A stretch of 64,000 bases of DNA from Solea solea (Eukaryota; Chordata; Actinopteri; Pleuronectiformes; Soleidae), in NCBI RefSeq assembly GCF_958295425.1, contig NC_081142.1:26988822-27052821 (forward strand). Direction: 5' to 3'. Shown one piece after another: positions 55,241 to 64,000 of this stretch. Made by a program: the position numbers and the translations under genes. Below the pieces are notes generated by a model, which made no database searches, had not been told where the DNA came from, and saw nothing but the letters and a program-made list of their open reading frames with translations. The stretch's first letter is position 1. Every line of letters begins with the position of its first letter.

Positions 55241-57140
55241 ACACCACTACAGTCGTTCAAAGCTATACGTTAGGGTTAAAATCACTCCAGTTCTGTTTAT
55301 AGTCACATGTTGAAATATTCTGAATAGTGACACAGTTGATGCCTGTAATACTCGATCATTTGAAATCTCATTAAAAATATTTTTGAAGAACATAGAATTG
55401 ACAGACTTTTCTCGTTTTATGTTATTAGTTATAATGAAAAAAATCTAATTTAGAAAACCAATTACAGTACAAAAGAAGCAAAAAAAGAGAATAAATCAAT
55501 GAGAAAAAGAGTATAAACAACATTAAAATCTGATGGATGTGGAAAAGAAAAGTCATTAGACACAGTGAGCTAAATGATCACGTCACATAACTTTCTTCTC
55601 ATTACAAATCAAACATTAAGTAAATATTATTTATGCACTACATTCACAAACATGCTTTTCCCCCCTACGTGTGGACACAGATATGGACGAGCGATGTTTT
55701 CCTCTCTCTTTTTATATACCTTATAATGAAAATTCTAAATAACAAATAATTGACCACAAAAACACAATACTTTATAACAATATAACAATAACAAAAGTTG
55801 TATTTTATAACGCTCTTAGTCAAACACATGAACTTATTTTTCAGTACAATTGAATCTGTCTTATGCTGTTAAGTAACTGTTAAGTAAATTATAATGAAGC
55901 AGTGTTTACCCACAGGCCACTTCATTCATCGTGATTCTTATGAATGACTTATGAATGGTTTAATATACTGTAAGTGAAGAATGACTGCATATCTTCTGTG
56001 TACTGTCTAAGCACTGAGGCGAAGCCACACATTTTGCTAGGATCATTTTCTTTTCTGACATTTTTAATGAATGCTGCTTCATTTAATTTAACAGACTATG
56101 TCATAGTTACTGTAATAGATATAGAAATGAACTCATGTGACATACAAAAGTCTACCTCTCATGACACCACAGCGCCGACCAGTGGCAACAACTGGTAACG
56201 GTATCTGTGAAGGAAATCTTTCTGTGATTAAATACTGAACCATTAATATAGCCAACTTTAAGTTAAAGGGTCACAGTTTGTTTTAATGTCACAGACAGCA
56301 CCGGTAAGCAGCGGGTCAGAATCTGACGTCTGTAGCGTCTGTGATGGCTGTGCTCATGTCTGATGTTGCCTCTGTTTTCCTCTCTCTCAATAAATTCTTG
56401 AAACTTAACTCATCATTGACTCCAGACACTTCTTCACCGGTTTCCAAAGCCGTGGTAACAGAAAACGTCACAGTCACAGTATCAACCTAAGAAGAATGTC
56501 AACAGGACAGAACATGAAACCATGAAACCTGCATGACTGCACTCATTAGGTTGAATTAACAACACCGCTCAACAATCATTTCTCTCTGAACAGTTACAAT
56601 GTTTGCGTTCACTTTTCACAATTTATATATATTAGATATGATATTAGTTAAAAGCAAACTCAGATGTGTCACTAAATATACAGCTTATGAAAAACTGTCT
56701 CAAAACAGGACCTGTACAAAATGTACAAATGCAATGGGTTGCAGAAAGGTAAAAAAACACAGCATATATTTTAATATATAGGAATATAAATCTCAATCAA
56801 ATACAGGTGTATTAAATTAAATATTAAATCTCAGAATGTTATTTCTTCACACCTTTGATTTGTCAATCAAGGAGGTTAACACAATATATTCATGCATTCA
56901 TATACATTATGTTTCGGTAGTCAGGTGATTTCACTGTACATTGTAATACATTTTTATTTAGTCCTCAACAGGTAAAGCTGCGTTTCCTTTATACCGTTGC
57001 CCTCTGCTGGATATAAATAGTAATTACATATTGTGTCATGTGTCATCTGTGCTGCTGTTGTGAGGCATCACAACAGCATGGCGTCTGTTCATTTAACTGT
57101 TAAACTTAAAGTATACATTTTTTCACTCAACTATTTTTAT
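55241..57140. other. Intergenic, no gene recognised
   Basis: AT-rich sequence with no supported ORF. The AATAAA near 56388 in a CTCTCAATAAATTC context could be a distal lrrc8d polyA site. Confidence 0.4.
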
Positions 57141-57194
57141 ACTATACATTATTCTTACTTAAACGTGTTTATAATATTTAATATACTAAACCTG

Positions 57195-57420
57195 TTTTTT
57201 CCAGGTGTAAACCAGTTCATATGTGTATCTATTCATGTTGTTGGTTGATTCAGGTGCAAATGTTCACAATTTTGTGTAAATTATTGAAATTATAGATGTT
57301 GAAATGAAGAATTTGTGTAATTACTGCCTCTCTGGTCAAACACCAGCCATTGCATTCAAATGTTTGCAATTGCCTTTTTCTCTCTCCACCACTTGAAGCG
57401 CTGTGTGAGCAGTTGAGAGG
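57195..57420. repeat. Dispersed repeat, relative of 26285-26480
   Basis: Contains 'gtgtaaaccag', 'gcctctctggtcaaacacca' and 'tttctctctccac' in the same order as the kyat3 intron copy. The pentamer satellite begins inside or just after this repeat. Confidence 0.55.
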
Positions 57421-57712
57421 CTCTCTGCACTGCTCTGCACTGCTCTGCACTGCACTGCACTGCACTGCTCTGCTCTGCACTGCTCTGCACTGCCCTGCTC
57501 TGCACTGCTCTGCACTGCTCTGCCCTGCTCTGCTCTGCACTGCACTGCTCTGCTCTGCACTGCACTGCCCTGCTCTGCACTGCCCTGCTCTGCTCTGCTC
57601 TGCACTGCTCTGCTCTGCACTGCACTGCACTGCTCTGCTCTGCTCTGCACTGCTCTGCACTGCTCTGCTCTGCTCTGCACTGCTCTGCTCTGCACTGCTC
57701 TGCACTGCTCCC
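57421..57712. repeat. Pentanucleotide satellite (CTGCT/CTGCA)
   Basis: About 290 bp of 5-bp units that are mostly CTGCT or CTGCA with occasional CTGCC, in an irregular order. Because 5 is not a multiple of 3 and the unit carries few stops, both strands show long open frames (Cys/Ala/Leu/His on +, Ser/Ala/Glu/Gln on -). These are not genes. Confidence 0.95.
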
Positions 57713-57944
57713 TCCTTCACTCAGCTCTCAGCCCACTTCTTGGGTGGAGTTTGTCTCAGAGGAAGGGGTTTTAAGTACATCACAATCAGAAATGCTTTAT
57801 CGGTGGCAGGTTCAGTCATTCCAACCATTATTCTAGATATATGCAAACCTAGAGAATTATAATGATATTATTAATATAAAATATCAAATATGTACTTTGT
57901 AGAGACATTTAAGCAAAGTTGAAAATGTACAGATCAGATTTAAA

Positions 57945-58414
57945 GAGTGGGGTTGGGCAATACATCGATATTATATCTAAATCGTGACATGAGACAAGAC
58001 ATCCAAATAACATCATATCGTAATAAAGTATCTGTGATGTGTTTACCTGGTTTGGAAGGCAGCTGCATTTAAATCCATTTGTGAAATACACTAAATATTT
58101 TAAATGAATCATATTTGAAAGTCACTTAATGACACTTCTTTCTTACATGTTCAGCCCAATCTTTCCATTGTTTCTAACATACGTAAATATCCTTCATTTA
58201 ACATCAAAAAGTCAAAGAAAATAAAACCAGGTTTTATCTGAACTGTATGTATGTCATGCATGTAATACAGACCATAAACAGTGTATTTACAATGTATTGT
58301 CACTGTAAATAACTTTATAGCAGCTTTAGATCCTGATATATACACACATATGTATATATATATACATATATATACCCTAAGTATTCATATATATACATAT
58401 ATGTATATATGTAT

Positions 58415-58451
<37 letters not shown>

Positions 58452-58560
58452 TGTATATATATATATACCTTGAGCCACTTCAAATCAAATTAAGAAAATA
58501 ATGAGAATTTGTTTATTAACTGCTGTGTACAATTATTTTAACATTTGATAAGAAATGATA
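57945..58560. other. MITE fragment and TA-rich tract
   Basis: 57950-58060 ('gttgggcaatacatcgatat') resembles the ends of the GGGCTGGGC hAT-like MITEs. 58335-58475 is a long TATA/CATATATG tract capable of cruciforms. No gene was found. Confidence 0.5.
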
Positions 58561-59300
58561 TATATATATATAAACATATATTGGTAGTATTTGTGCTGTG
58601 TTAGCAGTTAGCATTAATTATTCATGTTAAACTCAGTTTCTCTCCAGTGTTCCTTGAGCCAAACATGATGTGATGAATGTGGAGGCCCAGTAATAGAGAG
58701 AGCAAGAGAGGCAGAAACAGGACGAGTGACCTTAAGCTGCACTGATTGTGGGCTCGTCAGGAGTGTGCCATCAGGTGGAGGAAGACAAACACAGCGCCTT
58801 CGTTACTTCCATGGGATCAAACCGTGGCCTCGGCTCTCATCACAAACACTTAGCACCACAGAAGCAACGGGCCGTCATCGACCCACGCGGTAACCTGAGG
58901 ACACGCGGCTCTCACGTGCTGTCAAGTCTAAGAGGCTGACTCAGTCTGTGCGTCTCAGTTTTACACTTTGACACGTCAGCCGAGGAGACGAGTTATTGCT
59001 TTAACGACCCGCTGTACGTTCTGAGCCTCCACTGATGCCCAGGTCGTCCTTGGCAGGAAACATATTCCTGAACAAATGCAGGTGGTTTTTTTTATGAAGG
59101 ATAATAAGCCCTGGAACAGCAAGCACTGATTCAACAGCATCAAAACAAATCACTCTTTATTTATGTTCTTTTTGTGAGAAATTGAAAAACACAAACTACC
59201 AAACAAAATATATCATATAACATGCATAAAAAAACCAATGAAACTGCACTGCACTAACTAATGCTAAGCTAAAAGAGGTAACATGTGAGTACTGACACTA
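58561..59300. other. Intergenic, no gene recognised
   Basis: Relatively unique sequence without a supported ORF. 58770-58940 is GC-richer and open in one frame for 63 codons, but the peptide has no recognised similarity. Confidence 0.35.
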
Positions 59301-59304
59301 AGAC

Positions 59305-59760
59305 TGTCATGAACTATGGCAAAGCAGAACAAGGGACTCAAATGCAAGATTCTGGACACGAATCAGTCAGTAACAGAGTTTTAATCCAGGCAGAGGTTCG
59401 GTCCACGGAAGGTCAAAGAGATCAGGCAGAGGTACAAAAACGTCAGGCAAAAAGGCAAGGTCAAAAAAGGCAGGCAAGGTCAAAAACACGAGAAGACTAA
59501 ACTACGGCTGTGAAACAAGAGTGCTGGAACGTGAGCTATGAACTACAACGAACTGGCGACGAGACAAGACACAGAGGGGAATATAAGCAGTGCTTGATTA
59601 GGGAGTGATAAGAAGACACAATCAGGGATCAGGTGCACGCAGACGAGGAAGGGGGCGGGGCAGAGACAAGGGTGAGTGATTTCAAAATAAAACAGGAAGA
59701 CAAGACATGGAACATGAAGGGAGAAACAAAACAAGATACTTAAAAGTGACAGATCATGAC
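59305..59760. repeat. Interspersed repeat, LTR-like or non-autonomous
   Basis: A block beginning near 'gtcatgaactatggcaaagc' and ending near 'gacagatcatgac' contains 'tttaatccaggcagaggttc', tandem 'ggcaaggtcaaaa' units and 'aaaataaaacaggaag'. Such arrangements are common in teleost genomes, but the class is uncertain. The 3' motif reappears as the minisatellite unit at 60213-60692. Confidence 0.5.
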
Positions 59761-60104
59761 AAAGACCCTCTTACACCTGGTTTTAACATGCATCTCCAGA
59801 GTCCACATCAAGATCAGTTTGCTATCCGAACACGGTCAGCCTTCTCACCCCCCCCCCCCCCAAAAACAAACAACAACAACATTATCCGCACGTTAAGTCG
59901 TGCTATTGTAAGGACTCTTTGATTCTCATAGCAGAGGAAGATGTCGTCAAACGGAAAAGCAACGAAAGCAGAGGACAGTTCACAGTTTTGTTGCCACTTT
60001 CATGTTAGCTGAGCTCAGAGCCAGCGACAAAGTTCCACTTTTGGCCTGAGCTGGACTATCACGACTAAAGATCTCATGAAGTGACACGGCCGCTGACAAC
60101 ACAC

Positions 60105-60212
60105 ATAAGACGCTCTGGCAACAGGAAATGGGAGAAGGGAGTATATGTAGGGAGTGAGGGTCAGGAGCACCAGGTGAAAACTATCAGGAAATCAGGAAGT
60201 AGAGAAAAACCC
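60105..60212. repeat. Fragment of the same interspersed repeat
   Basis: 'ggcaacaggaaatgggag', 'caccaggtgaaaactatcag' and 'gaaatcaggaagtag' match the repeat type at 59305-59760 and lead directly into the 60-bp minisatellite. Confidence 0.45.
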
Positions 60213-60692
60213 TTAGCAAAATAAAACAGGAAGTGACACTGAACTAAAACTAACTAACACAACTGACGGTGCTTACCAAAATAAAACAGGAAGTGACACT
60301 GAACTAAAACTAACTAACACAACTGACGGTGCTTACCAAAATAAAACAGGAAGTGACACTGAACTAAAACTAACTAACACAACTGACGGTGCTTACCAAA
60401 ATAAAACAGGAAGTGACACTGAACTAAAACTAACTAACACAACTGACGGTGCTTACCAAAATAAAACAGGAAGTGACACTGAACGAAAACTAACTAACAC
60501 AACTGACGGTGCTTACCAAAATAAAACAGGAAGTGACACTGAACCAAAACTAACTAACACAACTGATGGTGCTTAGCAAAATAAAACAGGAAGTGACACT
60601 GAACCAAAACTAACTAACACAACTGACGGTGCTTACCAAAATAAAACAGGAAGTGACACTGAACTAAAACTAACTAACACAACTGACGGTGC
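60213..60692. repeat. 60-bp minisatellite, 8 near-identical units
   Basis: Eight consecutive 60-bp units share the core 'aaaataaaacaggaagtgac' followed by 'tgaactaaaactaactaaca'. Copies differ at only a few positions (t/g/c within gaaCtaaaac, gac to gat, ttacc to ttagc). Very low divergence implies recent expansion by unequal exchange or slippage. Confidence 0.97.
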
Positions 60693-60696
60693 ATGA

Positions 60697-62755
60697 CAGT
60701 TTCCCGGTCATCTTGCTCTCATTGGTTGAGAGGGGTTCTGTTCACGCCCCCCACTCTCTGTTCTGTCGTAAATATCAAAGTTGAATACTTACAATTTGAC
60801 TCTGATGCGTACGATGACGTTAAAATCACATCTGTTCAATAATCTGTTCAAATCAGCCTGAAATCAGAATCACCCACAATTATCGGAAAGGCCAGATCAG
60901 GACTAAAATCTAGCCAATTAACCCTCTAGTGTGGGGCAGGCTTAAGCTACTTTTTCATGAGAAAAGACCTCAGATAAGGTCATGCTGTCCACTGTATTGA
61001 CACTGTATTAATAGTAGATTATGTGCATGCCACATGTTTGCTTATGCTTGCCAATGAAGAGTAGTGACAGACAGTGGCCTGTGAGGAGAGACGGATGACA
61101 GGAAGGGAGGCAATGAAGAGAACAGGTAAGGGAGTTGAACTGGTGAAAGTTTGTATGTTGTAATCCTGAAAGAAAGTAAATAAAGATATTAAAGGAAGAG
61201 TTTCCTGAACCTGAGTTACTTACCTGGGTCATATTGGGATGTCTCTAAAGGGGGTCAGCATATTTTATCTGTTGACTGGAATGTCTGTTGCTCCCAGGGA
61301 GAGATGAAAAAGATTGTCTAAAAAAACTGCCTGGGGGGTATTTTTAGTATTTTATTTTCATACATGGTGTGGCTGCAAGTAGTATATTTTTGATACTACT
61401 TGGGTATTTGGAATGTTGTTTTAAAATGCATTTCGATGTATTTTTGCCCACGAGCGGCCAACGCGATGTCCGAGGGACGTCCTCATGAGGCTCTTGTCTT
61501 CGGCCATGTATGAGGTGAAGTCGGATAACGGTTTGCAATAACATTTGTTGTTGTAAAATGGCTAAAAAGCCGGGCACATACAGAGGATAAAAACAGCTGC
61601 AACCTCACCTAAAAATAGCGTGTGTGCAGCGTGTAGTTCAGCTGCAGGGCGTGATGCAGACAGGACATGTAAACAGGCCAGTGCTGGTCTGATCATAACC
61701 AGGGTCAGGCTCACTGACCGGGGAATCTGCATCTAAACGTCGATAGTGAGATATAGATTTTATCTATATTCTGTTAGTTCTGTTAGTAACAATGGGGTTG
61801 TCAGTTGGTTTAAACACTTATAACAATATTCTTATAGTAATAAAATCACATGAGATCACATAATTAAATGCAACATATTCATTGTTTCTTCTGTTTTCAT
61901 TTCGCGTCATAAATATTTATACAACACGTCTACTTTGAAAATGTTGTAACATATTATCCTGAATACTGTTACTGTAATATCGCGACGGAATATCGTGATA
62001 TGATTAAACAAACCTGTGGCCCCCTCCGAGCCAGACTAGAAGTTTGTTGGCCCCCAGGTCGTTGGAGTTTTGCCGCGTTTGGAACGGTTTGTGTTTGGAC
62101 TGAGAACAGCACAGTTACTCAGGCCTGGTGTGAGCTGTGCCTCGATGGCAGCATCTGTGACATCGTACTGGTGTGACAACAACAAACGCTGACAGACAAC
62201 AAAGGAGGACATCCAGCAGCTCTGTTTGTGCCTGTTTGTCTAAAAAAGACGTTAAGTTCTGTATGAGAATAGACTGTGGGTGGAGCCTGTACCGTACCAT
62301 TACTCTGGTACCCCAAGGGAGGGGTGCCAAAAATGGAATGGTTATGTTGGTACTATAAATAATGGAAAGCAAAACAATACGTACAATACCCCTGACCTAA
62401 ACTATTCAACAAAATCAGGTCATGTCAGCATCTAAACCTAATCTGTTTTTTAGTTTAGTGTTTTGTTCATTTATATTATACTGCTGTTTTGTCTCTGTGA
62501 TGTTTCTTTTTATGAATGAATGAATGAATGTTTTTATTTCTCTTTTAACCTATTTTATTCTCCTTTTCTTCATCTTTTCACTTTTATATTTTGTGTTGGT
62601 TTCTTTCAATGTCCCTGTTGTTGTTTTTTTATGTCTCTGTGCTGCACCTTTGTGTGTGAAAAGTATTTTATAAATAAAAATCTTGGCAAGGGTTTTGACT
62701 CTTGCGGTTTTCTCTGGCACCAAGACATACAGTGAGAATTTATTTGGGCTCTAAG
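60697..62755. other. Intergenic, no gene recognised
   Basis: No supported gene. 62010-62080 ('tgtggccccctccgagccag') looks like an old hAT end, and 62290-62360 ('ctggtaccccaag') a remnant of the 15.1-kb repeat family. Confidence 0.4.
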
Positions 62756-62761
62756 TGTTTG

Positions 62762-62763
<2 letters not shown>

Positions 62764-62798
<35 letters not shown>
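62764..62798. repeat. (GT)n microsatellite
   Basis: About 17 GT units, interrupted once near the start. Confidence 0.95.
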
Positions 62799-62928
62799 TG
62801 CCCTGAGGAAAGCAGCAGCAGATCTTCAGCGACAGCACTTTGTGAGCACTTGCACAGTTGATGAGCTGTAATTATGTTTTAATTATTTCTGTAGGGCATC
62901 ATTCTCTCCTGATGTAAAGGAACAGTAC

Positions 62929-62937
62929 ACACACACA

Positions 62938-63002
<65 letters not shown>
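62929..63002. repeat. Compound (CA)n(CT)n(CA)n microsatellite
   Basis: A short CA run, seven to eight CT units, then about 24 CA units. It directly precedes the dispersed repeat at 63004. Confidence 0.95.
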
Positions 63003-63003
<1 letters not shown>

Positions 63004-63006
<3 letters not shown>

Positions 63007-63246
63007 TTGTGCAGATAAGGACACTGAATTGTCTTCCATTCGTTTAGACATGACACATTATTCCTAACCTAAACCATAACTAGTTAATGCCTTAACCTAA
63101 CCTAACCTTAGCCAAACCACTACTCAAATCTTATCCTTAAACTTCACTAGTTCCTCAGAAATGTCTCATTAGGACCAGATTTTGGTCTCCATGACTCCTG
63201 ATAAGGTCAGTGATTATGAGAGAAAAGGTCCTAAATGGATGACAAA
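63004..63246. repeat. Dispersed repeat, copy 2
   Basis: Second copy of the family at 50786-51026, with the same ordered blocks and again attached to a CA tract. A related part with CCTAACCC units continues at 63305-63365. Confidence 0.65.
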
Positions 63247-63304
63247 TACAAGTACAATCACACACACACACACATGTTCTCATGCAGCTTCTTACTGAGG
63301 ACTA

Positions 63305-63365
63305 AATGCCTAACCCTAACCCTTAACCTACACTTAATTCTAAACCCTAACCCTATAACCAGGTC
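63305..63365. repeat. Telomere-like CCTAACCC patch
   Basis: Scattered CCTAACCC/CCCTTAACC units, irregular and degenerate. The context is an interspersed repeat, not a true interstitial telomere. Confidence 0.5.
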
Positions 63366-63537
63366 TTACTCCCCCAAAAGTCCCTCTTCAGTCCTCACAA
63401 AGATACACAGACAAAAAGAAATCATGGCGTTTCTCATAGTCATTCATTTTTCTGTAAAAACATTTTGGTTGCTGTCACTCGTCTTCAGTGGATTCATGAC
63501 AGTAACAGCAGCCTGGTGTCAGCTTCCACACACAACA

Positions 63538-63577
63538 ATGAGGATGATGATGATGATGATTACGTGTCCTTCCCAGT

Positions 63578-63608
<31 letters not shown>

Positions 63609-63610
63609 AG
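63538..63610. repeat. Inverted (GAT)n ... (ATC)n triplet tracts
   Basis: About five to six GAT units (63541-63560) face about ten ATC units (63578-63608) across a 17-nt spacer, so the two tracts can pair as a hairpin. Confidence 0.85.
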
Positions 63611-64000
63611 GCCACATATTGCATGTGATTGGCTGTAATTGGGACAAGTTGTTTAAAAAAGCAGGGGACACCACATGAGTCTGCTCGGCCATTGCTCCCA
63701 GACACTGCTACTAACCCCCATCCCCCACCTCCCCCTCCCTCCCCGTGTTGTGCCCCCACGGGTGAGGAAGCCTTGTCACTTATTATAGAGGCTGTTGCCA
63801 CAAAGTGACAGATGTCCTGATGTGATCCGTCTGCATCTTTGGCCTCCATCTGTCTTGTTAGTACACACACAGTTAAGGATGGTGTGAGGACAGAGCTGCT
63901 CCCTCTTTTCATAAACACGTCTAAAGCTGCGCCGCTGCTGCGTATATATTTAGCCTTGGATGTTATTCTTCTGCCTCTGTTTGGTCTTCATGAACAGAGA
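63611..64000. other. Window end, no gene recognised
   Basis: C-rich 'cccccatcccccacc' at about 63715-63745 and otherwise unique-looking sequence. The last 30 bases repeat a motif found at about 49840-49860. Confidence 0.35.

Noticed and set aside
57250..57862. Long open frames on both strands (Cys/Ala/Leu and Ser/Ala/Glu/Gln-rich)
   Set aside because: They are a product of the CTGCT/CTGCA pentamer array, which has few stops on either strand.
60213..60692. CRISPR-like array (60-bp periodic repeats)
   Set aside because: The units are contiguous and near identical with no variable spacers, and the genome is a vertebrate's.
63305..63365. Interstitial telomeric array
   Set aside because: The CCTAACCC units are scattered and degenerate within an interspersed repeat that also occurs elsewhere in the window.

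Overview
The window looks like nuclear DNA of a spiny-rayed (percomorph-like) teleost fish. Three conserved vertebrate genes sit among fish-type repeats: hAT miniature elements with 8-bp target duplications, a Rex1-like LINE, tRNA-derived SINEs, and long microsatellites and minisatellites. There are no operons or bacterial features. One 200-base run of N (41630-41829) is an assembly gap.

Layout. 1-24.1 kb holds no recognisable gene. It contains transposon remnants, an unusual 10-bp minisatellite (10.17-10.93 kb) and several repeat-free, homeodomain-site-rich blocks that look like conserved non-coding elements. 24.15-34.6 kb, minus strand, is kyat3 (kynurenine/cysteine-conjugate aminotransferase 3). 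I rebuilt 13 coding exons by eye, giving 449 aa with matching splice phases throughout and two GC-AG introns. About 2 kb away, on the opposite strand, a candidate first exon of lrrc8c ends at 36789. 36.8-45.1 kb is the inferred lrrc8c intron, with a double palindrome, nested hAT elements, the gap, and a LINE inserted into an inverted-repeat element. 45157-47403 (+) is the large lrrc8c coding exon. Its first coding exon (about 46 aa with TM1) is not in the visible sequence and may lie in the gap. lrrc8d follows on the same strand: a CpG-rich promoter with a CRE and a 5' exon near 50.2-50.46 kb, then one coding exon at 51586-54138 (850 aa). 55.2-64 kb is repeat-rich and has no recognised gene; it includes a pentamer satellite and a 60-bp minisatellite of about eight near-identical units.

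How the genes relate. lrrc8c and lrrc8d encode subunits of the volume-regulated anion channel (VRAC); with an obligatory LRRC8A subunit encoded elsewhere, they set which osmolytes and anions pass. kyat3 is a metabolic neighbour (PLP-dependent transamination of kynurenine and glutamine, and beta-elimination of cysteine conjugates). The order kyat3 - lrrc8c - lrrc8d matches human 1p22 (KYAT3 - LRRC8B - LRRC8C - LRRC8D) except that lrrc8b is absent here.

Limits: exon models come from reading splice signals and recalled homology. No alignment or search was run. Transcript ends, 5' exons and conserved elements are inferred.
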